64,000 bases of DNA, from assembly GCA_016868355.1 (NCBI GenBank), contig VGHB01000012.1, forward strand, positions 1 to 64,000, in the 5' to 3' direction. Origin of the DNA: Betaproteobacteria bacterium. Its GTDB lineage: Bacteria; Pseudomonadota; Gammaproteobacteria; Burkholderiales; Burkholderiaceae_C. The position numbers and the translations under genes were made by a program. The notes beneath the pieces were generated by a model. The model made no database searches. It saw nothing but the letters and a program-made list of their open reading frames with translations, and was not told the DNA's origin. This document shows, in pieces, positions 53,570-61,520 of this stretch. Positions within the stretch are counted from its first letter, which is position 1. Each line of letters starts with the position of its first letter.

Positions 53570-53791
53570 GGTAATGGGACTCGGGGCGAGACTGCGGTGG
53601 CCGACGCCCAAAAGTGTAGCGCCCATAGTTTGACCGGTGTCCCGTCAGGCTGTTGTTCTCTTGAGAAACCTGTGCCCTACCGGGCTTTGGCGTTTGTTAC
53701 GCAGTGGCTCCTTAAGACTTCACCGGCAGATGGCCCAACCTGGTGGGCAACCCGGATGCTGCTGTGTTGGCACGAGCCCACTTATCAATCT

Positions 53792-54895
53792 TCAGAATCT
53801 CGATGTTTGCCCCGGACATTCTTTAAACGCCTCCCGCCATGCGTTTTGAAGCCGATCAGCTGGAATGGTGTCAGGGGTTGACAGCCTGACGCTTCCGTCT
53901 GAAGAGACCAAATAGGCGAGGTTGCCGAACTTTTGCTTTGACACTCTAAATGCGGTCATGTTGATCGTCCGACTGTCGATTTGCAAGCGCCCATTGCTCA
54001 TGACACACTTTTGGACTTCCGTCCATCGTTCATATTTCGTACCAGCCACCGTTCCAGTTGTAGCAAAGTTAAACACCTGCTCCATCAAAGATCTAGTCCT
54101 TGACGCGTACTGCTGCCACTGTTGGTCAGACTCGTTCGCTTGTTGCCGAAACGCCTGCTGCCGCTGATTCTGCGCGGTTCGTTCTTCTATTATTTTTTGA
54201 TCTCGCTGCTGGACCTGAGCCAGCAAAGTTTGATGGCCCTGATCAAAAATACGCAGTAAAACAGGATGCGCTTCAACCCATATAAGCATCAAGGAAAATG
54301 TGGTTGGATTCCAAGCGTCGTATCTACCGCTGTTGTAACTAAAGTCGATGCAGCGTTTATTTTGCCGAAGAGTCCGTCTTTGAATTAAATTTCCGCGGTC
54401 ATCGACAGTTTTTTCGATATCGAATTCTTGCTCGTAACATGCGTCGGGAAGGTAGTGTAAGAAATGTGTTCGAAGGTTACTGTAAAAGTCTTTGCGGCTT
54501 TTGTCCGAACGCTCGAGGCAACGTGCGAGGTTCTGGTTCGCAATGCGATTAGCACTTTCCTCAATTTCCAAGCGATACGGCCGCACGCCGGAATCTCTGA
54601 ACTTTTTTTGTACCCAAAGCGGGGCCGCCTCAATTCCATCCCATCGGAGATCAGAGTTGATTGAGTCAAGTACACGGTAATCATCCTTAGACCGATTAAA
54701 GATAGGATGATTGAGCACTTCACAAATCTGTTCGCTTGAAGCGATTGTGCCTACTCTTACTGCTGTCTCGCGGCCTTCAGGGCTAACATGTGGAATCAAC
54801 AAGGGATCACTTGCGACAGCCTTAAGCGGGCAGACAAGCGAGACACTGATAAGAAGGGCACGGCCCGGCGCGACCAGAACTTTCGGAAGATTCAT
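53792..54895 (-). CDS. Exported protein of unknown function, first gene of the caspase cluster
   Basis: This 367-aa product has a signal peptide (VLVAPGRALLISVSLVCPLKAVAS). The mature part has no family I recognise. There are several cysteines (SSEQICEV, NLARCLERSD, PDACYEQEF, KRCIDFS, VQKCVMSN), a Gln/Arg-rich coiled coil (about 225-270: TLLAQVQQRDQKIIEERTAQ), and a C-terminal globular part ending in AWREAFKECPGQ. Its base composition is clearly more AT-rich than the window average, suggesting separate origin. It is 222 bp upstream of the caspase lipoprotein gene on the same strand and may be its promoter-proximal partner. The gap shows no gene. Confidence 0.72.
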   Translation of the reverse strand: MNLPKVLVAPGRALLISVSLVCPLKAVASDPLLIPHVSPEGRETAVRVGTIASSEQICEVLNHPIFNRSKDDYRVLDSINSDLRWDGIEAAPLWVQKKFRDSGVRPYRLEIEESANRIANQNLARCLERSDKSRKDFYSNLRTHFLHYLPDACYEQEFDIEKTVDDRGNLIQRRTLRQNKRCIDFSYNSGRYDAWNPTTFSLMLIWVEAHPVLLRIFDQGHQTLLAQVQQRDQKIIEERTAQNQRQQAFRQQANESDQQWQQYASRTRSLMEQVFNFATTGTVAGTKYERWTEVQKCVMSNGRLQIDSRTINMTAFRVSKQKFGNLAYLVSSDGSVRLSTPDTIPADRLQNAWREAFKECPGQTSRF

Positions 54896-55191
54896 GGATA
54901 CCTCGGATGCCCAAGGAGGTTAGCACGGAGGGCAGGTTCGATTGCGTGTTGATACATCTCCAAAGCGGAGCCATTTAAAGACGCGTTCACGTTGAGATCT
55001 GAGCCGCATTGCCGATCTATCATGCCCAGTTTTTCAGCCCGGGTGAACAAGAGTGATTGACGAAAGAACTTTCAAGCAAGTTACGACGCCTTATGCTGAG
55101 ACAGGACGTTTCGGTGAGCGAGTTCAGCATACTACAAAACATAAACAAACACATCTAAAGTCGATTGTAAAAGCCTGTATATATTGATGTT
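54896..55191. other. AT-rich gap upstream of the caspase cluster
   Basis: About 300 bases with low GC, no plausible coding frame and no RNA I recognise. They probably contain the promoter of the leftward caspase cluster. The stretch ends at a tRNA-derived sequence (see next entry). Confidence 0.5.
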
Positions 55192-55239
55192 TGGTGAGCG
55201 GTGCGGGGTTCGAACTTGCAACCCCTGCCTTGTCAAGGC
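55192..55239 (-). repeat. tRNA-Val(GAC)-like 3' half (copy A)
   Basis: On the minus strand the sequence reads like the 3' half of tRNA-Val: anticodon-loop TTGACAA with GGCAG, then TTCGAAC of the T loop, ending ACCGCTCACCA with the encoded CCA. The 5' half is absent: the bases before the anticodon loop do not pair, and two T-stem pairs are broken, so no functional tRNA can form. The anticodon loop to CCA end is the segment usually copied by integrases at tRNA genes. The 107 bp between here and the serine hydrolase gene hold no gene. Confidence 0.65.
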
Positions 55240-55346
55240 GCATGACACGATCCAGCGCGATAAGTCGGGGAACTGAATCCGTAGCGGTTGTTGGTCTTGC
55301 GGCGACTTCAGTTCCGGACGTTGCGCCAACCTTGGGGGCACCGTCC

Positions 55347-56357
55347 TTAGGGGGTAGTCAACAATCTCAAGAATTCCACGTCACTAAAGCCCGATCGCTC
55401 GCCCAGAAGCATCCTGCTGGTTTGGCGCACTGCAACCATCTGTCGCTCCGGTAAAACGACCATACGTTGCTTGCCCGCCCCCGCAGCCATCCAGACGACA
55501 GAGACCGGCAGTCCGTCAGCGCCGCCTCGGTAGAAGTCTGTAGCGTTTTCTGTAGTACCGCTCAGCGGTAATGTTGCGCTCCTATCGGGCTTGAGCCACC
55601 AAGTCAGCCCATACCCTCCATGCGCAGAAGACCCTACAAAGTTCTGCGCCAATGCGCCGGCATCAACCAATTGATCACCATTCCACTTACCGCCCTGCCG
55701 AACGAACTCGCCGAATTTCGCCCAGTCGCGTGCACTCAGCATGGCCCCGCCGCCCCAGTTCGGATCTGCGCCAGCCAAGGCTCGTCCGCGGACTTCGAGC
55801 CTTATCTCCAGGGCGTTCAGAAACCGGCGCTGTAGGTATGCTTCGTACTTCTCCCCGTTGAGCCGGCGCTCCATCATCGCGGCGAATACCTGAAATGGCG
55901 CCTGCCCATAGGCGAAGTGGGTGCCCGGCGGAAATTCAATTGGCAGCGCAATCGCCTGGGCGTAGTCGATCCTCAGTGAACCGAGCCCCGGCCTTGCCGT
56001 TTTGAGCCCGCTGGACAGGGAGAGCAGTTGGCGAATAGTGATGTCCTTGCGTTCATCGGTTTTCCATTCCGTCAGGATGTCTGATACCCGGTCGTCCAAT
56101 TGAAACAGACCATCCTGAACAGCCGCAGCAGCTGCCACACCAGTGAAGGATTTGGTTCCCGACGCCAAACCCCAGATTTTTTCTGGTGTTCCACCGCCTG
56201 CATAACTCTCATGAATGACCTTGCCTCCCACCATCACCAGACAGGAGACCCCATCCATTTTTGTGCTGTAGTCGCAGGCCTCCCTCGGACCTGCATGCGC
56301 GGTGACAGATAAGGCCAAACAGACGGATACGCAAGGCCTAAACATCATGGGGTTCAT
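55347..56357 (-). CDS. Exported serine hydrolase (class C beta-lactamase family)
   Basis: This 336-aa product has a signal peptide (MFRPCVSVCLALSVTAHAG). It has the nucleophile motif SxxK as SGTK (IWGLASGTKSFTG), the second motif position as FAYGQAP (Tyr kept, Asn replaced by Gln), and a C-terminal HGGYGLTWW where KTG/HxG is expected. LLSLSSGLKTARPG also fits the family. These enzymes are DD-peptidases, esterases or related hydrolases; antibiotic hydrolysis is not implied. Two or three ATGs cluster at the start. The gene lies between two degenerate tRNA ends. Confidence 0.9.
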   Translation of the reverse strand: MNPMMFRPCVSVCLALSVTAHAGPREACDYSTKMDGVSCLVMVGGKVIHESYAGGGTPEKIWGLASGTKSFTGVAAAAAVQDGLFQLDDRVSDILTEWKTDERKDITIRQLLSLSSGLKTARPGLGSLRIDYAQAIALPIEFPPGTHFAYGQAPFQVFAAMMERRLNGEKYEAYLQRRFLNALEIRLEVRGRALAGADPNWGGGAMLSARDWAKFGEFVRQGGKWNGDQLVDAGALAQNFVGSSAHGGYGLTWWLKPDRSATLPLSGTTENATDFYRGGADGLPVSVVWMAAGAGKQRMVVLPERQMVAVRQTSRMLLGERSGFSDVEFLRLLTTP

Positions 56358-56709
56358 CTGACTTACGGGCTCGTTTGAAGCGACATCGCAGTTTAGGATT
56401 GCTGCACCAGGTTTTGTTGCAAGGATTGCGGGGTTGTGAGCGGGGTAAGGAGATCCCCGCCGATGGCATCAAAAGAGCCGCTCGAAGCACAGAAGGCTCT
56501 AACGTATGGACAAACGGGGTTGCTCGAGGCCGACCGGGTCTACTCAAAATGCTGCTGATCTGCACCGAGCACGATCGGCAGGCCTTTGCGGGCCTTGCTC
56601 CTTGCTCACGCTGCGTGTGCGTAGCCCCGTAGGAGCCTTGCTCTCATAAGGTAACGAGTAATCGACCGAGGTCATAAAGCATGCGTTTGCGGGGTCATTG
56701 TCTTTCTGG
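56358..56709. other. Non-coding or decayed stretch
   Basis: No convincing gene. A GC-rich inverted repeat GCAGGCCTTTGCGGGCCTTGC (about 56578-56599) could form a hairpin. Open frames here lack a family match and plausible starts. I see no terminal inverted repeats or transposase remains that I could name. Confidence 0.5.
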
Positions 56710-56751
56710 GCGGGTGCAGGGCACGAACTCGCAGCCCCTGCCGTGTGAAGG
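56710..56751 (-). repeat. tRNA-Val-like 3' half (copy B, more decayed)
   Basis: Aligned to copy A at 55200-55238, 32 of 39 bases agree, in the same orientation, including the CGAACT core, the CCCCTGCC stretch and the TGT-AAGG end. The T loop and anticodon loop are further degraded and the CCA end is lost. The two copies form direct repeats about 1.5 kb apart around the serine hydrolase gene. Confidence 0.5.
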
Positions 56752-56859
56752 TTGAGGCGGCCAATCAAGAGCTCACAACCCTATCGTAAGAGGTCGATGA
56801 AGCGGCAGATAATTTCCGCTGTAGGTCAGTCGTCAAATGAACGGAAAGCGTCAAGCGGC

Positions 56860-57120
56860 ATGTCGCTCAAACTTGGAATCCTCCTTATCCTGGCGTCCGC
56901 GCTGCCATGGATCGCCATTCCCGTAGCGGTTTGGCTGGCGCCCTCCGTGACCATGAAGGCCGCGTGGACTGGTGGCCTGCTGATTGCCGCGGAAGTGCTG
57001 TTTTGGGCCGGGATACTGGTAGCGGGCCGGGATGTTTGGTCAGCAGCCAAGCAAGCCGGCTGGAGGCGTGCTGTCCCGTTGCTTTGGCGCCAGTTGCGCG
57101 GGCCTGGCAGTGGCTGTTGA
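56860..57120 (+). CDS. Small two-helix membrane protein (transporter-suffix-like)
   Basis: From the ATG at 56860 the product has 86 aa and two hydrophobic helices (LGILLILASALPWIAIPVAVWL and WTGGLLIAAEVLFWAGILVAG) followed by a basic tail (KQAGWRRAVPLLWRQLRG). The AEVLFW helix and the spacing resemble short proteins described as transporter suffix domains, often at the end of RND transporter operons, though no such genes are near. An in-frame ATG at 56797 would add 21 polar residues. Function unknown. Confidence 0.6.
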   Translation: MSLKLGILLILASALPWIAIPVAVWLAPSVTMKAAWTGGLLIAAEVLFWAGILVAGRDVWSAAKQAGWRRAVPLLWRQLRGPGSGC

Positions 57121-57124
57121 TTCA

Positions 57125-57396
57125 TCAACACAACGGAGGCCGTGATCGCGCCGAATGCTGAGCCCTTGGTTGGATGGCATAACCCGCCTCCACGATACGG
57201 CGCTGGCTGCGTACCACGGTGGCCAAGAGCTGCAGCATCGTCGCTTCAGATAGGCAGTTGGGGCGGCCACTGTCGGAGATCAGCGGCGCTAATTTGAGCC
57301 ATGCCTGCACCGGATGGTCGTTGACCTTGGCAGTTTGGCGCGCACCACATCGAGCATCTTGCCGATGTCGGCGACACCCTTTCGCATACCCTTTGA
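57125..57396 (-). pseudogene. Possible frameshifted gene remnant
   Basis: On the minus strand one frame reads MRKGVADIGKMLDVVRAK and, after a single-base frame change near 57320, another continues QAWLKLAPLISDSGRPN then ATMLQLLATVVRSQRRIVEAGYAIQ. Together these look like one helical protein of about 85 residues broken by a frameshift. I cannot name a family. The gap 57121-57459 holds no other gene except the operator at its right end. Confidence 0.3.
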
Positions 57397-57424
57397 GCTA
57401 AGGGTAATTCCGTGTGAATTCTGA

Positions 57425-57448
57425 TTGCATGTTGTAGACAATATGCAA
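57425..57448. promoter_or_regulatory. Palindromic operator of the phosphonate regulator gene
   Basis: A 24-bp palindrome has arms TTGCAT and ATGCAA around the core TTGTAGACAA; only one base pair of the symmetry is broken. The core fits the TNGTNNNACNA pattern typical of FadR/FCD-type GntR regulators. It ends 11 bp before the regulator's ATG, so binding should repress the gene and the downstream phosphonate genes, with autoregulation by the adjacent gene's product. Confidence 0.7.
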
Positions 57449-57459
57449 GATTCTAGACC

Positions 57460-58167
57460 ATGGCGATGCCCCGCGACCTTACCGACACAGGCCCTGCAGA
57501 CACTTTCCAGCTGCTGCGAGAGAACTCGCTCGCGGCGCTCACCCAGAAAGAGCTTGAACGCCGCATCGTCAGCGGAGAGATCGCTGCCGGGGCGAAACTT
57601 AACGAGGCTGATGTTGCCACCATGCTCGGCGTCTCCCGCGGGCCGGTACGAGAAGCCTTCAGCGGCCTGGTCCGGGCCGGCTTGGTGCGAGTAGAGAAGC
57701 ATCGGGGCGTCTTCGTGCGACAGGTTTCGCTTGAGGAGGCCAACGAGTTCTACGAAGTACGAGCCGCCCTGGAGGGCTTGATCGGTAAGTTGGCGGCGCA
57801 GCGCATCGTGCCCGAAGAGGTTGAACAGCTTCGCGAGGTGGTCGAGCGCATGCACATGGTGCAGCATTCGCGCCGGACAGACGAGTACTTCGCTCTCAAC
57901 GTTGAGTTCCACGATGTCCTAGCCCGTGCAGCGCGGAACAACGCACTACTCGCCAACTACCGCGGGGTGGTCAACCAGTTGGATCTGTATCGCCGCGCCA
58001 CGATCTGCCGCACAGTGGAGAACGTACCGCTATCGACCGCCGAACACGGGGCCATCGTCGATGCCGTGGCGGCGCGCGACGAGCAGCGCGCTCAGGCGCT
58101 GCTGATCCACCACGTACTCATCAGCCGCGAACGCTTGCACGCAGCGCTGGGCGGCGGCACGAACTGA
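57460..58167 (+). CDS. GntR/FCD transcriptional regulator of phosphonate use
   Basis: This 235-aa protein has an N-terminal winged helix (about 22-85: ELERRIVSGEIAAGAKLNEADVATMLGVSRGPVREAFSGLVRAGLV) and a C-terminal all-helical FCD ligand domain (about 93-220: FYEVRAALEG, with metal-ligand-like Asp/His in EYFALNVEFHDVLARAARN and STAEHGAIVDAVAARD). It precedes phnA by 49 bp on the same strand, as in Burkholderia phosphonate loci, and a palindrome suited to it lies in its own promoter. The likely inducer is a phosphonate such as phosphonoacetate. Confidence 0.9.
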   Translation: MAMPRDLTDTGPADTFQLLRENSLAALTQKELERRIVSGEIAAGAKLNEADVATMLGVSRGPVREAFSGLVRAGLVRVEKHRGVFVRQVSLEEANEFYEVRAALEGLIGKLAAQRIVPEEVEQLREVVERMHMVQHSRRTDEYFALNVEFHDVLARAARNNALLANYRGVVNQLDLYRRATICRTVENVPLSTAEHGAIVDAVAARDEQRAQALLIHHVLISRERLHAALGGGTN

Positions 58168-58216
58168 CCATTTCACTTCCCCCTTACCCTCCAAAGCCAC
58201 CCAACCTTACCCCGCA

Positions 58217-59470
58217 ATGAAAGAGCTCAGCGTTCCTGTTAACGGCATTTCCTACCGCTGGCCCCTGCGTCCGACCGTCGTCATCTGCATCGACGGGGGT
58301 GATCCGCGCTACCTGCAGCGTTTCCTCGCCGACGGTTCGATCCCGAATATCGCGCGCTTCGTGCGCGACGGTTTTGCGGTGGTGGCCGACGGCTCCATGC
58401 CCTCGTTCACCTGCCCGAACAACATGTCGATGATCACCGGCACGCCGACCTCCAAGCATGGCATTTCGGGCAACTTCTACCTCGACACCACCACCTGGCA
58501 GCCGGTGGTGATGACCGGCCCCGAGCTGCTGCGCGGCGACTCCATCGTCACCAAGTTCGCCGAGGCCGGCGCCAGGGTGGTATCGATCACTGCTAAGGAC
58601 AAGTTGCGCAAGCAGCTGACCAAGGGCCTAGATTGCTCCAAGGGGCACGTCAGCTTCTCGACCGAGTTTGTCGAGAAGTGCACCCTGGACGAGAACGGCA
58701 TCGAGAACGCGCTGCAGTGGCTGGGCATGGAAAAACCCGCCATGTACTCGATGGAATTGTCGCTGTTTGTGCTTGAAGCCGGCATCAAACTCCTGCAGGA
58801 GCGCCGGCCCGACCTGCTGTTCCTTTCGCTCACCGACTGGGTGCAACACAAGTGGGCACCCGAAGAGGCGGGTGCAAGCACCTTCTACAAGAAGCTCGAC
58901 GACTGTATTGGCCGCCTGGCAGCGCTGGATGCCACCGTGGCTCTCACTGCCGATCACGGCATGAGCGACAAGAGCAATGCCGACGGCGAACCCAACGTGG
59001 TCTGGCTGCAGGACATCCTGGATGCCCGGTTCGGCAAGGACGAAACCATTGTCATTTGCCCGATCACCGACGCCTTCGTCGCCCACCACGGCTCGCTCGG
59101 CGGTTTCGTGCGCGTGTGGTCGCGCGGCAAGGTCAGCGCGCGCCAGATCATCGACCACATCGCAGGTATCGACGGCATCGAGTTGGCGCTGGATCGCGAG
59201 ACCGCCTGCCGCATCTTCGACATGCCACCCGACCGCGAAGGCGACGTGGTCGTGATCTCACGCGAAGACGTGTGCCTCGGCGCCTCGGCCGCCAATCACG
59301 ACCTCACCGGACTGAAGGGCCACCGCCTACGCACCCATGGCGGCGTGTCGGAGGCCAAGGTGCCCTTCATCGTCAACCGGCCGCTGAACGAGGCCTACAA
59401 GGCAAAGGCCGCCGGCATGCCGCTGAAGAGCTACCAGATCTTCGACTTCGCCATCAACGGTACGGTGTGA
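58217..59470 (+). CDS. phnA: Phosphonoacetate hydrolase PhnA
   Basis: This 417-aa member of the alkaline phosphatase superfamily splits the C-P bond of phosphonoacetate to acetate and phosphate. Metal ligands and nucleophile are in place: VVICIDGGDPRYL (Asp26/Asp29), Thr65 in PSFTCPNNMSMITG, SLTDWVQHKWAPEE, ALTADHGMSD and RTHGGVSEAKVPF (His). The N-terminal segment SVPVNGISYRWPLRPTVV is typical of PhnA. It lets the cell use phosphonoacetate as phosphorus and perhaps carbon source. It is followed after 7 bp by the alcohol dehydrogenase gene. Confidence 0.95.
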   Translation: MKELSVPVNGISYRWPLRPTVVICIDGGDPRYLQRFLADGSIPNIARFVRDGFAVVADGSMPSFTCPNNMSMITGTPTSKHGISGNFYLDTTTWQPVVMTGPELLRGDSIVTKFAEAGARVVSITAKDKLRKQLTKGLDCSKGHVSFSTEFVEKCTLDENGIENALQWLGMEKPAMYSMELSLFVLEAGIKLLQERRPDLLFLSLTDWVQHKWAPEEAGASTFYKKLDDCIGRLAALDATVALTADHGMSDKSNADGEPNVVWLQDILDARFGKDETIVICPITDAFVAHHGSLGGFVRVWSRGKVSARQIIDHIAGIDGIELALDRETACRIFDMPPDREGDVVVISREDVCLGASAANHDLTGLKGHRLRTHGGVSEAKVPFIVNRPLNEAYKAKAAGMPLKSYQIFDFAINGTV

Positions 59471-59477
59471 GGAAAGC

Positions 59478-60575
59478 ATGAAACCCACCGAAGGCCTGGT
59501 CTCGGTCTACGACGAACCGAACGCGCCGTTCGAACTGCGGATGTTCCCGATCCGCGATCCGCGACCCGGTGAGGTGCTCGTCAAGGTGCGCATGTGCACC
59601 ATCTGCCGCAGCGACATCCACAGCTATCTGGGCCACCGGCCGAACCCTGCGCCGGGTGTGCTGGGGCACGAGATCGTCGGCACCATCGTTTCGCTCGGTG
59701 ACGGCGTCACCAAGGACATGCGGGGCGATCCGTTGCGCGAGGGCGACCGCATCACCTGGAGCGAGTACTTCATCCCCGGCGATAACTACTACACCGAGGT
59801 ACTGGACCTGCCGCAGAAGAGCCCGGGCGTCGACAAGTACGGTCACATGGCCGTCACGACCGAACCGTACCATCACGGCGGGTTCGGTCAGTTCTGCTAC
59901 ATCATGCCCAAGTCCTGGATCCTGCGTGTGCCCGCTGAACTCTCCGACGAGGAGGCTGCGCCGATCAACTGCGGCGTGGCAACCATGATTTGTGTCACCG
60001 AGAAGGCCGAAATCCGCATGGGCGACACGGTCGTCGTGCAAGGCCTGGGTCTGCTCGGACTGTACGGGGCGGCGATCGCCAAGGCGCGCGGCGCGCGGCT
60101 GGTGATCGGCATCGACGGCGTGCCGGCCCGGCGCGAACTGGGTCTGCGCTTCGGTTGCGACTATGTCTTCGACCCCGCGGGCCAGGACGATGCGGCCCTG
60201 GTTAAGACGATCCGCGCCTTGTGCAAGCCCGAGGGCGCGGACGCTGTAATCGAGGTCTGCGGCTACCCGAGCGTGATCCCGGCCGGCATTCAGATGGCGC
60301 GCGTTGGCGGCCGCTACGTGATGGGTGGCGTGGTTAACCCGGACAGCTTCGTCAGCATCGACGTCAACCAGATCCTGCGCAAACTTCTTACGCTGCGCGG
60401 AGTGCACAACTACCACCCGCGCCATTTGATCGAGGCGCTTGACTTCGTCACCGTCAACCGCCGCCGCTTCCCGTTCAAGGATCTGGTGGACGGCAAGTAC
60501 GGCCTGGACCAGGTCGGCCAGGCCATGCAGGACGCCGAGGACCGCAAGGTGCTTCGAGCGGCCATCGTTCCCTGA
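59478..60575 (+). CDS. Zinc alcohol dehydrogenase linked to phosphonate catabolism
   Basis: This 365-aa medium-chain dehydrogenase has catalytic zinc ligands MCTICRSDIH and GVLGHEIVG, and a Rossmann fold at VVVQGLGLLGLYGAAIAKARGA. The usual four-cysteine structural zinc loop (about 95-130) is absent here; that region reads SEYFIPGDNYYTEVLDL. Proteins like this are repeatedly found in phosphonate operons and thought to oxidise a hydroxyphosphonate or aldehyde intermediate before or after C-P cleavage; the substrate is not established. It lies between phnA and phnD on one transcript. Confidence 0.88.
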   Translation: MKPTEGLVSVYDEPNAPFELRMFPIRDPRPGEVLVKVRMCTICRSDIHSYLGHRPNPAPGVLGHEIVGTIVSLGDGVTKDMRGDPLREGDRITWSEYFIPGDNYYTEVLDLPQKSPGVDKYGHMAVTTEPYHHGGFGQFCYIMPKSWILRVPAELSDEEAAPINCGVATMICVTEKAEIRMGDTVVVQGLGLLGLYGAAIAKARGARLVIGIDGVPARRELGLRFGCDYVFDPAGQDDAALVKTIRALCKPEGADAVIEVCGYPSVIPAGIQMARVGGRYVMGGVVNPDSFVSIDVNQILRKLLTLRGVHNYHPRHLIEALDFVTVNRRRFPFKDLVDGKYGLDQVGQAMQDAEDRKVLRAAIVP

Positions 60576-60628
60576 AATATCAGACTTTCATCGTCAGACC
60601 CACTCTCACACCAATAGGAGACACCGTA

Positions 60629-61507
60629 ATGAGCTGGATGCGTCGAATGTTCATCGCTGCCCTCGCCTTGTGGGCGGGTTCGGCCTTGTCCCAGGGAAAG
60701 TGCGAGGACCCTCGGGTACTGAAATTCTCGCTCGTGCCCACGCAGGACACGGTCCGCGAGCTGACTTACTACAAGCCCATCCTCGACCAACTGCAGAAGA
60801 ATACTGGCAAGCGCATCGAGTTCTACATGCCCACCTCGTACAGCTCGGTGGTCGAGGCCTTGCTGGGTAAGTGGGTCGATGTGGCCGTTCTGGGCCCCGA
60901 GAGCTACGTCATCGCACGTAAGCAGGAGCCTACGATTGAGGTCTTCGGAACCTATTCACGGCTGAAGAACGGTATCCAGGAAGCGGGGCCGGGCTACAAG
61001 TCGGTGCTGATCACAAAGAAGGGCAGCCGCTTCACCGACGTGGCCTCACTGAAGGGTGCCGTGCTGGCGCTGGTCGACCCGGCCAGCACCTCGGGCGCGC
61101 TGGTGCCGGAGCACGTGTTCCCCAAGGCCACCAATACGCCTGCGCTCAAGGACTATTTCTCGCGCGTGGTGTTCTCCGGTGGTCATGATCTGGGTGCCAT
61201 CGCAGTGATGGAAGGGAAGGCCGACGCCGCGTTCGTGGCCTCGCACCGCTTCATGGAAACGGTCAACGCCGGCAAGGTGAAACAGGAGGACTTCAACTAC
61301 CTATGGTTCTCGCCCCTCATCCCGCAGGATCCCTTCGTGCTGCGTAACACTCTATGTGAAGACGTGAAGAAGAAGATCATCGACACCTTCATGGCGGTGG
61401 ATAAGACCGAGGACGGACGCAAGTACCTGGCCAACGTCAAATCCGAGAAGGTGGTACGCATGAGCGACTCCGACTACAACGTGGTGCGCGACGTTCAGAG
61501 GAGGTAG
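60629..61507 (+). CDS. phnD: Phosphonate ABC transporter substrate-binding protein PhnD
   Basis: This 292-aa protein has a signal peptide (MFIAALALWAGSALSQG) and a PhnD/PBP2 fold: LKFSLVPTQDTVRELTYYKPILDQL, YMPTSYSSVVEALLGKWVDVAVLGPESYV, LVDPASTSGALVPEH and FSGGHDLGAIAVMEGKADAAFV. The LVDPASTSG loop binds the phosphonate group. The ATG has AGGAG upstream. It captures phosphonates in the periplasm for PhnC and the two PhnE proteins that follow. Confidence 0.94.
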   Translation: MSWMRRMFIAALALWAGSALSQGKCEDPRVLKFSLVPTQDTVRELTYYKPILDQLQKNTGKRIEFYMPTSYSSVVEALLGKWVDVAVLGPESYVIARKQEPTIEVFGTYSRLKNGIQEAGPGYKSVLITKKGSRFTDVASLKGAVLALVDPASTSGALVPEHVFPKATNTPALKDYFSRVVFSGGHDLGAIAVMEGKADAAFVASHRFMETVNAGKVKQEDFNYLWFSPLIPQDPFVLRNTLCEDVKKKIIDTFMAVDKTEDGRKYLANVKSEKVVRMSDSDYNVVRDVQRR

Positions 61508-61520
61508 GAGCTTTCGTACC

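Noticed and set aside
55192-55265. Complete tRNA-Val gene on the minus strand
   Set aside because: Only the anticodon loop to CCA part fits; the D arm, 5' acceptor strand and 5' anticodon strand are missing and two T-stem pairs are broken.
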